Shown here one piece after another: positions 39,125 through 49,405 of a stretch of DNA of 64,000 nucleotides. The stretch is from NCBI RefSeq assembly GCF_025780085.1, contig NZ_JAOXHL010000001.1:248001-312000 (forward strand), given 5' to 3'. The position numbers were made by a program, and so were the translations under genes. The stretch is from Ureaplasma miroungigenitalium (GTDB lineage Bacteria > Bacillota_I > Bacilli_A > Mycoplasmatales > Mycoplasmoidaceae). The notes under the pieces are model-generated. The model ran no database searches, was not told where the DNA came from, and was given only the letters and a program-made list of their open reading frames with translations. The first letter of the stretch is position 1; each line of letters starts with the position of its first letter.

Positions 39125-40201
39125 ATCAGAAATTAACGCAAAGAAAGTATAAGCGACAGTAGTAACCATCAAAGCATCTATACGGTCATAAATACCGCCA
39201 TGTGCTTTAAGAATATTCGAGAAATCTTTAATCTCTAACGAACGTTTTACATAGCTAAAGAATAAGTCGCCAAAAACAGCTGTGATTGCTAGTAATGGTC
39301 AGAAACACATAATTAATAAAAAGAGTACTAACCAAGAATTTGGCGTCATTGATCATAAGAATTTAAAACCATAGAAGTCTCGGGCGAAATGGTTATGAAT
39401 TAAATCCAATGAATCTTGATTACTATTATTTGTTTTAGTTTTTCAAATAACTAGAACACACAATAAAAACACTATTGAACTCGCTACAACAATTCCTGTG
39501 ATAAAACCAGCTCATGTCTTTTTCGGCGAAATTTTAGGAAAAATCTTCGCTTTGCCAAATAATTTGCCTCCGACATAAGCAAAAGTATCCGTCAGAATCA
39601 CTAGCACAGCAATTAATGATCAAATGATTCAACTACGTAAAAGCATCAAATAATAAACGTTGCTAAAAAACAAGAAGGTAATTGCAAGCACTAAAACCGC
39701 TAAGAGTTTTTGTTTTTTCGCCAAATGATTGTTCTTAATTAACATTAAGATATTAATTAAAACAACAATAAACAACAACGCAAAATTGATTGCTCAATAA
39801 TTTTGGGTTGATCAGAAAAAATATTTGATTGTATTAACATCATAAACACGCAACAAAACAGTACTGACAATGCTCGCATTACAAGCGAGTAGAACGAGAA
39901 ATTCATTGGCAATTAAGGTCGTTTTTTTATTACGATAAAAAACCTTGTTAAATTCATAAGCACATAGCCCGATAATTACATTTAGTAAAACAATACCTGC
40001 AATTAAAAAGCCTAGTTTTTCATAAAAAGAAAATCAGTTGTTGTTCGGCATTGATCAGACATTAAAGTCTGCAAAGGCGTTCAGTGTGATAAAAACTAAA
40101 AAGAAAAGTAAAATTCCGATACCACATAAAACACGGGATTTAAAATCTTGTCTTTTTTTCTTATCTAATTGTTGATTTGGTTGTAGTTCAACTGCTGACA
40201 T
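39116..40201 (-). CDS. cdsA: Phosphatidate cytidylyltransferase
   Basis: Membrane enzyme making CDP-diacylglycerol from phosphatidate and CTP. The 361-residue polytopic protein carries the CDS signature SYVKRSLEIKDFSNILKAHGG followed by YDRID near the C-terminus, and an upstream DTFAYVGGKLFGKAKI motif. Eight or so helices are visible. Several Trp codons are UGA. The start is 3 bases after the frr stop. CTP comes from pyrG and the upstream lipid step from plsY, both in this window. Confidence 0.95.
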
Positions 40202-40204
40202 ATT

Positions 40205-40756
40205 TTAAATAGTTAGAATGTCTTTTTCTTTGTTAGCGAAAAGTTCTTCAATTTCTTTGTTAACTTTTTTTGTTAATTCATCAAGTTTTGTTTGGAAGAA
40301 TTTTTTATCGTCTTCTAATGCTGTTGTGTCTTTTTTAAATTCATCTTGTAAATTTTGACGAATTTTACGAACCTTAACTTTTGCTTCTTCGCTCACTTGT
40401 TTAGCTTTTTTTGCTAGTTCTTTTCTTAAATCTTCAGTTGGTGCTGGGAATGTTAAACGAATCACATCAGCATCAACAAGTGGATTAATACCAATATTTG
40501 CAGCATTAATTGCTGTATTAATATCTTTGATACTACTCTTATCATATGGTTTAATCATTAATGAACGTGCGTCAACAACACTAATATTAGCTAATTGATT
40601 GATTGGTGTAGGTGCCCCATAATAGTCAACCAAAATACCATCTAAAATCGCAGGGCTTGCACGTCCTGTACGCAGCTTTGCGAATTCGTTGTGCATTCAT
40701 TTAAACACATGTTCTTTTTCTTCGTTCATTTGTTTTTCGTAAATTTTGAAATCCAT
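40205..40756 (-). CDS. frr: Ribosome recycling factor
   Basis: A 183-residue factor that splits post-termination ribosomes with EF-G. It shows the family sequences KLRTGRASPAILDGILVDYYG and ARSLMIKPYDKSSIKDI, and a long C-terminal helix rich in Lys and Glu. UGA in its 21st codon is Trp. GAGGTAA precedes the ATG. It sits in the usual tsf-pyrH-frr-cdsA order. Confidence 0.97.
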
Positions 40757-40766
40757 AAATTACCTC

Positions 40767-41474
40767 TTATTTAATTAATGTATATTTTGTTTTGTTATTC
40801 AGAACATCAATAATTGAGTCTGTTTTGTCAATATTAAAAACAATCGTTTCAATTTTATTTTCTTGACATAATGCCAAGGCTGTTTGATCCATTACTTGTA
40901 AATTTTTATGTAATGCTTCTTGATAAGTTAGATTTTCATAAAAAATTGCATCTGGATTTGTTTTGGGATCGGCGCTATAAACTCCATCAACACCATTTTT
41001 ACCCATTAAAATTAATTGACAATTAGTTTGTGCAGCCCGAATAGCAGCACATGAATCCGTACTGAAAAAAGGAAAACCTGTTCCACCAACAAAAATCATT
41101 ACTTGATCGTTTTTGATGGCCTGATTAATTGAGTTAGTGCTAGCATATGTTAGAAATGCTGGGGTGTCAATCGATGATAAAACAACTGATTCAACCTCGT
41201 GATTTTTTAAAACATTAGCAATTGACAAGCCGTTAATCATTGTAGCTAGCATTCCCATGTTGTCAGCCATACTGCGGTCCATTGCTAAATCATTAGCAAT
41301 CTTCCCTCGTCAAATATTCCCACCACCAACAACAATTGAAATTACGTAATCTTTTTTTAAAATTTTAATTTGGTTGGCAAGGTCGTTAATTTTATTAACA
41401 TCTAAAATGGATTCATCATTAGTCTTTAATGCTGCTCCCGAGATTTTGATTAAAATATGTTTTTTATTCTGCAT
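40767..41474 (-). CDS. pyrH: UMP kinase
   Basis: Hexameric bacterial UMP kinase (amino-acid kinase fold), UMP to UDP. The 235-residue protein has KISGAALK, VVGGGNIWRG, MDRSMADNMGM, VGGTGFPFFSTDSCAA and KNGVDGVYSADPK. GGAGGAAA precedes the ATG. Together with udk, cdd and pyrG it completes much of the pyrimidine route from uridine to CTP. Confidence 0.97.
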
Positions 41475-41500
41475 GTTTTCCTCCGTTTATAAATAATTGA

Positions 41501-41528
41501 AAAAAATAGAAAGGCGAACTTTCTATTT
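41501..41528 (-). terminator. Terminator between tsf and pyrH
   Basis: 10-bp stem AAATAGAAAG (41504-41513)/CTTTCTATTT (41519-41528), loop GCGAA, T-run on the minus strand. It would reduce or stop read-through from tsf into pyrH-frr-cdsA. Confidence 0.75.
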
Positions 41529-41540
41529 GTTGGTTAATGA

Positions 41541-42452
41541 CTATTTTTTCATTTGAGCTGCAACTTCGTCAGCAAAACTCATTTCTGGTTTCTTTTCCAT
41601 TCCGTCACCAACTTCATAAGCGTAGTAGCCAATTGCATTTGTTTTATTTTGTTTTAAATAAGCAGCAATTGTTAAACTTGGTTCTTTGAAGTATGATTGA
41701 TCAACTAAACAATTTTCTTTTAAAATTTTGTTTAAACGTCCTTCAACTGTTTTTTCTAAAACCATTGCTTTTTTCGCATCGTCTAACTTGCTCATTTTAT
41801 TTAATGCTTCGGAGTCATTGTGAACTTGGTTAGTAATAATTTCTTTTTCATTTGCTAATCATGTTGGACACACTTGATCAACGTTTAAGTATTTTGGACG
41901 CATTGCAGCTGCATGCATTGCTACGTTTCGAGCAACTTCTGTATCAACTTTTGCATCTAATAAAACGATTGCACCAACACGGTTGTTATTATGAGTATAT
42001 GAACCTAATGTTTGGTTTTCGTTAGCTTTTAAAACAACACCACGACGGAAAGCGATTTTTTCTCCAATAATAGCTGTTAATTCTAAACCAGCTTCAGCGA
42101 TTGGTTTGTTGTTGATTTGTAATTTTTCAAAATCTTCATTGTTTTCTACTTCGTTTAATGCTACTTCTAAAATTTGGTTAGCAAGGGCTAAAAATTGTTC
42201 ATTCTTAGCAACGAAGTCAGTTTGTGTATTTACTTCAATCATCACTGCCTTGTGGTCGTTTTGTTTAGTTAAAACAACACCGTCTGTTGCAGCATTATTT
42301 AATTTGCTTGCTGCTTTTATTGCTCCGTTTTCACGCAATCAAACAATAGCTTTTTCAATATCATTATCTGATTTATCTAAAGCTTTAATACAATCAGACA
42401 TACCAGCTTGCGTACGTGCACGTAATTCTTTTACTAATTCTACTTTTGTCAT
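41541..42452 (-). CDS. tsf: Elongation factor Ts
   Basis: A 303-residue nucleotide exchange factor for EF-Tu. It starts [25 protein letters not shown] and has [13 protein letters not shown] and [11 protein letters not shown], which are strongly conserved. UGA codons at 41859-41861 and near residue 38 are Trp. AAGGA precedes the ATG. The -10 TATAAT at 42508-42513 lies 55 bases upstream. rpsB is not beside it. Confidence 0.97.
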
Positions 42453-42507
42453 ATATTTTTTTCCTTCTTGTATTGATATAAATCATTTTTTGATTTCTCT
42501 TTTAATA

Positions 42508-42513
42508 TTATAA
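42508..42513 (-). promoter_or_regulatory. -10 box of tsf
   Basis: Minus-strand TATAAT at 42508-42513. The -35 is not clear. Confidence 0.45.
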
Positions 42514-42721
42514 ATAAAATATGGATATATTGCTATTTCAATGAGCAAAAAACTCTAAAAAACTCGGCTAATTTCTTAATTTTCAGAAATCTCTGATTAC
42601 TAAGTACAACTTTTACTTCATTAATACATGAGATTCAAGTATTATGCGAATAAACATTCCTGTTGTCTAGATTAATGCCGATTCCAGCTCTTATGCAATA
42701 AGATGACTCTTTTATAAACAT
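42509..42721 (-). other. Spacer with a 70-codon ORF of doubtful status
   Basis: In the 324-base gap between tsf and the second tRNA array, one minus-strand frame is open for 70 codons from ATG 42721 when UGA is Trp. It starts MFIKESSYCIRAGIGINLDN and ends inside the tsf -10 region. There is no Shine-Dalgarno, no recognised family and no clear codon bias, so it may be chance or a remnant. Confidence 0.25.
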
Positions 42722-42740
42722 TAAAAGATGTTAAAGGTAT

Positions 42741-42765
42741 AAAAAAACCTTGTCTAAGACAAGGT
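42741..42765 (-). terminator. Terminator of the second tRNA array
   Basis: Perfect 8-bp stem ACCTTGTC (42747-42754)/GACAAGGT (42758-42765) with a TAA loop and a T-run on the minus strand, directly after tRNA-Leu. Confidence 0.9.
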
Positions 42766-42776
42766 GTAAATTTAAA

Positions 42777-42860
42777 TGGTGCGCTTGAAGAGACTTGAAC
42801 TCTTACACCGCAAAGTACTAGATCCTAAGTCTAGCGCGTCTGCCATTCCGCCACAAGCGC
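42777..42860 (-). tRNA. tRNA-Leu (TAG)
   Basis: An 84-base tRNA with a variable arm, anticodon loop CTTAGGA on stem CTAGA/TCTAG, acceptor GCGCTTG, encoded CCA. Confidence 0.97.
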
Positions 42861-42865
42861 GTTAA

Positions 42866-42941
42866 TGGTGCTCTGTGAGGGGTTCGAACCCGCGACCCAC
42901 TGATTAAGAGTCAGTTGCTCTACCGACTGAGCTAACAGAGC
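42866..42941 (-). tRNA. tRNA-Lys (CTT)
   Basis: Anticodon loop CTCTTAA on stem ACTGA/TCAGT, acceptor GCTCTGT, encoded CCA. A TTT isoacceptor is expected elsewhere. Confidence 0.96.
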
Positions 42942-42943
42942 AC

Positions 42944-42979
42944 AAATTCCTACCTATCGACGTTGATAGATAGGAATTT
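42944..42979. repeat. 15-bp hairpin between tRNA-Thr and tRNA-Lys
   Basis: Arms of 15 bases (42944-42958 and 42965-42979) pair except for one C/A mismatch around a 6-base loop. It has no long T-run, so it is more likely a processing or pausing stem than a full terminator. Confidence 0.55.
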
Positions 42980-42988
42980 ATAATCTAA

Positions 42989-43064
<76 letters not shown>

Positions 43065-43065
43065 A

Positions 43066-43141
43066 TGGTGGAGTGCGAGGGGCTCGAACCCCCGACCCTC
43101 TGCTTGTAAGGCAGATGCTCTCCCAACTGAGCTAGCACTCC
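43066..43141 (-). tRNA. tRNA-Val (TAC)
   Basis: Anticodon loop CTTACAA on stem TCTGC/GCAGA, acceptor GGAGTGC, encoded CCA. Confidence 0.97.
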
Positions 43142-43174
43142 AGAAACAAACAATGTTGTTTTGATTAATTTTAA

Positions 43175-43251
43175 TGGTGACCTGTACGGGATTCAAACCC
43201 GTGAATGCACGCGTGAAAGGCGTGTGTGTTAAGTCGCTTCACCAACAGGCC
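43175..43251 (-). tRNA. tRNA-Glu (TTC)
   Basis: Anticodon loop CTTTCAC on stem CACGC/GCGTG, acceptor GGCCTGT, encoded CCA. Confidence 0.96.
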
Positions 43252-43252
43252 A

Positions 43253-43327
43253 TGGCGGCTACAGTAAGGATCGAACTTACGACCAACCGGTTAACAGCCG
43301 GTTGCTCTACCGCTGAGCTATGTAGCC
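43253..43327 (-). tRNA. tRNA-Asn (GTT)
   Basis: Anticodon loop CTGTTAA on stem ACCGG/CCGGT, acceptor GGCTACA, encoded CCA. First tRNA of the array. Confidence 0.97.
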
Positions 43328-43351
43328 ATATGCTCTTAAAAGCACTATAAT

Positions 43352-43380
43352 ATTATAGTTATTTTTTTATAAATTGTCAA
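43352..43380 (-). promoter_or_regulatory. Consensus promoter of the Asn-Glu-Val-Thr-Lys-Leu array
   Basis: Perfect -35 TTGACA (43375-43380), 17-base spacer, perfect -10 TATAAT (43352-43357) on the minus strand. The strongest promoter in the window. Confidence 0.92.
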
Positions 43381-43541
43381 GAAAAAAATAAAATATCTTT
43401 TCAAGGGTATCGGTATTTGTCGTCTTATTCGAAACAATACTATTTTCTTTTATAGGTTTTTATTTAACTATCTTATATAATTTTAAACTATATTCATATA
43501 ATTAAATTAATAATCTTTATTTTTTTATATCAAAGCTTTTT

Positions 43542-43547
43542 TATAAT
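43542..43547 (+). promoter_or_regulatory. -10 box of the serine-protease lipoprotein gene
   Basis: TATAAT at 43542-43547, 24 bases before the ATG; -35 poor. The gap 43381-43541 holds no ORF I can support. Confidence 0.45.
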
Positions 43548-43570
43548 ATAAAACAAGGAGGTGCAGCCGA

Positions 43571-44899
43571 ATGAATTGAAAAAAACATAAACGTGTATTT
43601 TTCCCTCTTTTAGCAAGTATTGGCCTAATTGGTTTGACTAGTGTAAGTATGGTTGGTTGTTTTTTTGAAAAGAAATACGAACGAACTAATAAGGTAATTA
43701 CTCAATCCGTTGTTAAACAAAATCACGGTTTTAAAAATGGTTATAACCATACATTATCATTACATTTTTTTAAGAAAAACGAATTACAACAAACTATTGA
43801 TCATACATATGGTACTGGGTTTATCTTGGATTTTGAAGAATATAATGAAACAAGCAAATTGCGGACTTTTTATATCGCTACAAATATCCACGTCATTGCA
43901 CAAGTATCACAGGATGTTGTTAATTGAAAGTTATCTTTAGGTGAGACTGATTTAGATCCTAGTGATTTACATAATACCCAAGCTCAATATGTGCAAAATC
44001 CTTCTTCAATACTACACGGTATTCGTACAGGTAGTTGAATCAATAAAAACTCCAACCAGTATGAGTTATTTGTTATAGGAGATAAGAGCGCGCCGATCTA
44101 TGACAATAAAGCCTCTGATATCGCTATCCTAAGAATGCAAGTCGATAAAAATATTTTTCAAAAACTGCGCGTCTTTAAAAATTTCGATCCGTCAGTTGGC
44201 ATTAGTTTTGCTCATCTGCAAAAAAATAAAAATGTTGTAGGTATTGGCTATCCGCGTTTATCGCAATTTACTGATTTATCATTCAACGAACATTATATGA
44301 GTGATTTTACCAACCAAATATTAAATGCCAACGAACAAAATTATCGAGCAGATAATCCTGTTCAATATTATCGAAATCAGCATTTAATTGAACAAGTTTA
44401 TAGTAGTTATGATGTTGGTCTACGCAACTTTAATTTAGGGGCTGGAGCTAGCGGATCATTAATTAGTGATGAGGATGGTAATCATCTAGGTATTTATTGA
44501 GGTGGTTTAGAAATCAAAGAGCAGGGACAAAAACAGTTTTATGGAAACTTTACCCCTTTCTTTTATGAAGATAAACAAAACTTGTTAGATAACTATTTCC
44601 GATATCTAGATGTTTATCAAAAAACTAAACGCATTTATTTACCTACCTATTTACAAACACACCGCCAAACAACCTTAACCATTAGTTCAGAAGCGTTTGG
44701 AAATCTGAAAAATAATTACCAAAACATGGCGTCTGCTGAGATACTTAATTTCATTAGTCCTGGTTTAATCACTGGTTTTAATGATTTTCAAGTAAACACA
44801 ATCAAGGAAATAAAACTCGTTGATACGCCACAGGTTAAGGCTTTAGTATTCACTGACGAAGACCAACATCAGTTTATCTTTCGCTTTAACATTAAATAA
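43571..44899 (+). CDS. Trypsin-fold serine protease lipoprotein (DUF31/MIP-like)
   Basis: A 442-residue surface lipoprotein with a signal peptide ending SMVGC (Cys30) and a trypsin-like domain. The probable triad is His107 (ATNIHVIA), Asp183 (ASDIAIL) and Ser294 (GAGASGS). This order and spacing match the mollicute DUF31/MIP family, whose characterised members cleave host immunoglobulin. That substrate is not shown here, and no MIB-like binding partner gene is adjacent. UGA codons, including codon 3, are Trp. AAGGAGGTG precedes the ATG. A C-terminal extension (about 345-442) follows the protease. Confidence 0.85.
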
Positions 44900-44925
44900 A
44901 AAAGAACCGTGTGGTTCTTTTTTTA
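44898..44925. terminator. Bidirectional terminator
   Basis: AAAGAACC (44901-44908)/GGTTCTTT (44913-44920), loop GTGT, flanked by A- and T-runs, between two convergent genes. Confidence 0.88.
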
Positions 44926-44932
44926 TTTACTA

Positions 44933-45970
44933 CTAAGCTTTTTTACTAAAGGCATGAACAATCATTTGTTTAAATAAATCAGTATCTTTTAATTGTTCAA
45001 TTTTACAAGCTAGGTAGATTTCGTCAATGATTTTATTGTAAGCATTCTTCGATGCTTCATCTGTAGTCGCTTGTGTTGCCAAAGTTTTTAACTGATCATA
45101 TTCAGGGATGTTTTTTTGAAGTGTGTCAATTTGGTTGATAAACGTTTCTAAAGCTTTCATTCATAGTTTGTATTGTGTATCGTTAGTAAAAATACTACGG
45201 ATAGTAAATAACATTTGATTGTAATCAACATTAATCCCGTTAATTTTATATTCTTTACCTTTAAGTGCTCGTACAGCTTTATAAGCATCTTTATAACTCT
45301 TTAAAAAAGTAGCTTGTTCTTTATTTAAACTAAAATCAGCTTGCAATAAAGTTGTGTAATTACGGAAATGCTTTTGCATTAATTTATGAAATTCATTAAA
45401 TAATTTTATGGCGTTTTTAACACTCGTTGAATCAGCTTCAAGTTGTTCCAAGTTTTCATGACTAACACGTAAGCCTTCTAAATCGATTACATTGTCAAAA
45501 TCATCCATACTTAATGTGAATTCAATAATGTTTTCATATCCTTTTAAATTAGATGTCACCTTAAATGTTTGCTTGGCACTTACATTTGTTTTCACTGGCA
45601 AATCTAAATATACTCGATAAAAATCTTCGTTATCGCGGTGTAAATCAAATAACATTTCTTTTTTTAGATAATTATCTTGTTTATTAGTTGTTTGCACACT
45701 TTTGCTAGTAACTTGAAACACAGCTTCTTGGACATCTTTTTCCGATAAAATCACTTCTTTGCTGACTTGGTGAATGACTTTTGGAATATAAACCACAACG
45801 TGGTAAATTGGTACAAACTTGTCTTCTGGATTAGCGCTTTTAGCTAGATGATAAAGACGTTTTGATGAACTTGTATTTTGACAACTAGCCACAGCAACTG
45901 TTCCAGCCACTAATGCACTAGCCGTTAAAAGGCCTGTAAATAGGAGTTTTATTTTTTGACTTTTTTTCAT
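44933..45970 (-). CDS. Hypothetical lipoprotein (345 aa)
   Basis: Signal peptide with lipobox AVASC (Cys30) after MKKSQKIKLLFTGLL. The mature part is acidic and basic by turns, with a strand-rich N-terminal half (HVVVYIPKVIHQV; FKVTSNLKGYENIIEF) and a helical C-terminal half. No family recognised; probably surface exposed. UGA at 45161-45163 is Trp and joins two open segments. The ATG at 45970 is chosen over the earlier 46033 because AAAGGAT and the signal peptide follow it. Confidence 0.85.
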
Positions 45971-46017
45971 TTTAATCCTTTGGTAAACATAACACATAAT
46001 ATTATTATATAAAAAAA

Positions 46018-46058
46018 CAAGGAATTCAATCATTAGATTGTTTCTTCCTTGCTTTTTT
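46018..46058 (-). terminator. Terminator after rplQ (end of the ribosomal operon)
   Basis: CAAGGAA pairs with TTCCTTG, with an inner CAATC/GATTG stem; T residues follow on both strands. Confidence 0.65.
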
Positions 46059-46074
46059 TGGTATTTATTTATTC

Positions 46075-46434
46075 TTATACTAAAGCTAATACAGCTTCTT
46101 CAGTATTATCAGATAAACGAGAACCTAATTTAACAACTCGTGTGTAACCACCAGCACGGTCTTTATATTTATGATTTAATTCATTAAATAGTTTTGCTAA
46201 TAGTTCATCTACAGTGTGTTCGTTTGTACGCAATAAAATAGCAGCTGCTGCACGACGTGAAGCTAGTGTATTTTTCTTTGCTAAAGTGATGATGTGATCA
46301 ACGTGACGTTGTGTTTCTTTAGCTTTGGTTTTTGTTGTAACAATAGAACCGTGGCTAATTACATCAGACACTTGTTGGCGCGTAACCATTTTTCTTCATG
46401 ATCGCGTTTTTCCAGGTTTATTAATGTAACTCAT
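46075..46434 (-). CDS. rplQ: Ribosomal protein L17
   Basis: A 119-residue bL17 of the large subunit, starting MSYINKPGKTRSW (W is UGA) and containing RRAAAAILLR and GGYTRVVKLGSRLSDN. GAGGAG precedes the ATG. It is the last gene of the S10-spc-alpha run, just after rpoA. Confidence 0.96.
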
Positions 46435-46446
46435 AAAAATCTCCTC

Positions 46447-47430
46447 TTAATCGTTTTTTAATTCTAGACCGTGTTCTTTTAATTTTTCAATGATTTCTAG
46501 AACTGATTTACGACCTAAATTCTTAATTTTCTCAAGTGTTCATTTATTCATTTCAATAAGTTCACTTGTCGAATTGATCCCACTTTGTTTTAAGGCATTA
46601 TAAGCACGAACTGATAATTCCAAATCATCAATTGGGATACTTGAAGACGTTTTCTTTTCTTCTTGTTCTTTTTCCTTAGTTACTACTAATTCATTAATCC
46701 GTTCATTAATGTTAATGATTGGTGTTAAGTGTTCTTGTAGAATTTTAGCACTGATTGCTAAGGCATCAGCACCTGAAATAGTTCCATTAGTAGCAATATC
46801 AATCGTTAAGATCTCAGAGTTTGAATATTTCGAATCCTTCACTGTTTGTACATCGTATTTGTAATGTAATACTGGTGAATAGTTTGAATCTGTAGGGATA
46901 ATGTGAAGTGTTGAAATGCAATCTTTGTTAGTTGCAAAGTCCACACGTCCACGACCTAATTTGGCGTAAATATCAACTTGGAAATTAATTTTTTCTGTCA
47001 CTTCAGCAATGACTAAATCCTTGTTAATAATTTCAAAACCAACAGGCGTAATGATGTCATTAGCTGTAACAACACCAGGACCTTGGAAGTTAATTACCAT
47101 CTTTGGTCATCTGTCGATAATTAAACTATTAAAGTATTCTTCATTAAACATATTAGTATCAATTGTGATCGCTAATGATTTTAAATTCAGAATAATGTTT
47201 GTGATATCTTCTTTTACACCAACAATTGTTTCAAATTCATGGGGGTGGTTTGCAAACTTAACTGCAAACATAGCCGCACCCGGAATAGAAGACAAGCAGA
47301 TCCGACGTAAAGCATTACCTAATGTGTGTCCATAGCCAACTTCTAGTGGTTCAATGATCACACGTGCTTTTGATTGATCTTCTTGTTCTATCGTTGGGAT
47401 AGTGATATTATATTTTAAAAATTTTTGCAT
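46447..47430 (-). CDS. rpoA: RNA polymerase alpha subunit
   Basis: A 327-residue alpha subunit. The N-terminal assembly domain is seen in [20 protein letters not shown], and the C-terminal domain helix-hairpin-helix in [18 protein letters not shown] and [17 protein letters not shown]. UGAs at 47107-47109 and 46540-46542 are Trp; without them only fragments appear. It lies between rpsK and rplQ. Confidence 0.97.
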
Positions 47431-47472
47431 CGTGATCTCCTTAACGAATTAATAACGATAATAAATTGTGCA

Positions 47473-47838
47473 TTATCTTGGTTTTTTAGGTGGACGGCAA
47501 CCGTTGTGGGGAATCGGTGTTACATCCTTAATTTTTGAAACAGTTAACCCTGCAGCGCTTAAACTACGAATTGCTGTATCACGTGAAGCACCTGTACCAT
47601 TAACATGTACTTCAATTGATTTTAAGCCCATTTCAATTGCTGCTTTTGCTGCGTTTTCTGCAGCAACTCCAGCTGAGAAAGGAGTTTTCTTTTTCGCCCC
47701 TTTATAACCACTTGAACCTGATGATGCTCAAGAAATTACTTGTCCTTGTTCATCAGTTATACTAATGATCGTGTTGTTTTTAGTAGTGTGGATATGAGCA
47801 ATCCCGTTACTAAAACTTAATTTTTTCTTTTTAGCCAT
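47473..47838 (-). CDS. rpsK: Ribosomal protein S11
   Basis: A 121-residue uS11 at the small-subunit platform: [58 protein letters not shown] and [17 protein letters not shown]. One UGA (Trp) in ISWASSG. Between rpsM and rpoA. Confidence 0.97.
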
Positions 47839-47856
47839 TATGTTGCTCCTTATTTA

Positions 47857-48255
47857 TTATTTAGACTCAATTTTTTTGTTAGCCACTGTTTTTCTTGGTC
47901 CCTTACGTGTACGTGCATTTGTACGTGTACGTTGTCCACGAGTTGGTAAACCACGACGGTGACGCATACCACGATATGATCCAATTTCCATTAATCGTTT
48001 AATGTTCATTGCGATTTCTTTACGTAAATCACCTTCTAGTAACAGCTTGTCGCCATTGTAGTCAACAAACGATAAAGCTGTTTTACGAATTGCAGCAATT
48101 TCTTCTTCGCTTAAATCTTTAACACGTTTATCTTCGCTAATGTTAGCTTGCGCTAAAATTTTCTTTGATGTTGATAAACCGATTCCAAAGATGTAAGTTA
48201 AAGAAATCACTACACGTTTATCATTCGGAATGTCTACTCCTAAAATTCTTGCCAT
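47857..48255 (-). CDS. rpsM: Ribosomal protein S13
   Basis: A 132-residue uS13 of the small-subunit head. [54 protein letters not shown] are family hallmarks. The tail is longer and more basic than usual by about ten residues ([15 protein letters not shown]). Confidence 0.97.
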   Translation of the reverse strand: MARILGVDIPNDKRVVISLTYIFGIGLSTSKKILAQANISEDKRVKDLSEEEIAAIRKTALSFVDYNGDKLLLEGDLRKEIAMNIKRLMEIGSYRGMRHRRGLPTRGQRTRTNARTRKGPRKTVANKKIESK

Positions 48256-48267
48256 ATTAATCCTTTC

Positions 48268-48381
48268 CTAACCTTGACGTTGTTTGTGCTTAGGGTTGGC
48301 ACAAATCACACGTACTATATTTGATCGTTTCACAATTTTGCACTTGTTGCAAATTGTTTTTACTGAAGCTCTAACTTTCAT
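48268..48381 (-). CDS. rpmJ: Ribosomal protein L36
   Basis: A 37-residue bL36: [20 protein letters not shown], then [15 protein letters not shown], with the zinc-ribbon residues C11, C14, C27 and H32. Too short for routine ORF calling. Between infA and rpsM. Confidence 0.97.
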   Translation of the reverse strand: MKVRASVKTICNKCKIVKRSNIVRVICANPKHKQRQG

Positions 48382-48405
48382 AAAAAGTTCCTTTCGTATG
48401 TTTAA

Positions 48406-48624
48406 TTATTTATGACGGTAAATTATACGACCTCGCGTTAAGTCATATGGACTTAATTCGACATCGACCATGTCGCCCGGTAAAATATTGATTTTATGTA
48501 CTCGCATTTTACCTGACACATGGGCATTAATGATAATCTTGTTATCAAGTTCAACCTTAAAATTACCACCTTGCAGCACTTCTGTGATGCGTCCAATCAT
48601 TTTTAATTTTTGTGTGTCTGACAT
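48406..48624 (-). CDS. infA: Translation initiation factor IF-1
   Basis: A 72-residue OB-fold factor binding the 30S A site. [38 protein letters not shown] and [12 protein letters not shown] are typical. The ATG at 48624 is preferred over 48648 because AAGGAAG lies 5 bases before it. Confidence 0.97.
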   Translation of the reverse strand: MSDTQKLKMIGRITEVLQGGNFKVELDNKIIINAHVSGKMRVHKINILPGDMVDVELSPYDLTRGRIIYRHK

Positions 48625-48640
48625 ATTACTTCCTTTTATG

Positions 48641-49402
48641 TTATTCATCTAGTGTGAGAATTTCACACCCGTCTTTGGTCACTAATACCATATGTTCTCA
48701 GTGCGCAGTTAATAGTTTATTTTTTGCTTTTACACTTCATTGATCAAGCGGATCAATGTAGTATGCTTTACTTTTAGTCATGATCATTGGTTCTAAACAT
48801 AAAACCATATTCTCTTCTAGTTTCTCTTCACGAAATTGCATATAGCTAACATAGTTGGGCATAGCGGGTTCTTCGTGAATCTGAACGCCACATCCGTGCC
48901 CTGTAAAATCTTCTAGAAGATAATAACCATGTTGACGAACGAATTTGTTAATAGTGCGCGCCACATCAAAATTCGTTACGCCTGGTTTAATCATCTTAAC
49001 TGCTTCATAAATTGCTAATAAGCAAACATCTGAAATTTTTTGTGCTTCCACATTTGCGTTGTCAACAATGACTGTGAACGCCGCATCACAGTAACGTTCA
49101 TTATATTTGACACCAATATCAAATGTGACCTTGTCTCCACTTTTTAGGGTGTAGTTGGTTGGGACTCCATGAATGACGCACTCATTCACTGAAATACAAA
49201 TATGATGTTTAAAACCAAGATAATCCTTGAATGCACTCACACCATTTGCTTGGACAATGGCTTGGTTAGCAATCGCATCTAATTCTAACAAACTAATTCC
49301 GACACGGACGTTATCTAAAATAGCTTGTTTGGCTTTTCTTCAAATACTAATAGCTTGTTTAATATTTTGAATATCTTCGGGGGTTTTAATATAAATTTGC
49401 AT
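48641..49402 (-). CDS. map: Methionine aminopeptidase
   Basis: Type I metallo-aminopeptidase (253 aa) removing the initiator Met. The metal ligands are visible in [15 protein letters not shown] (two Asp), [12 protein letters not shown] (His) and EPMI (Glu), and the His near [12 protein letters not shown]. The UGAs (48737-48739 among them) are Trp. The start lies 3 bases after the adk stop, so the genes are coupled. Confidence 0.97.
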
Positions 49403-49405
49403 ATT

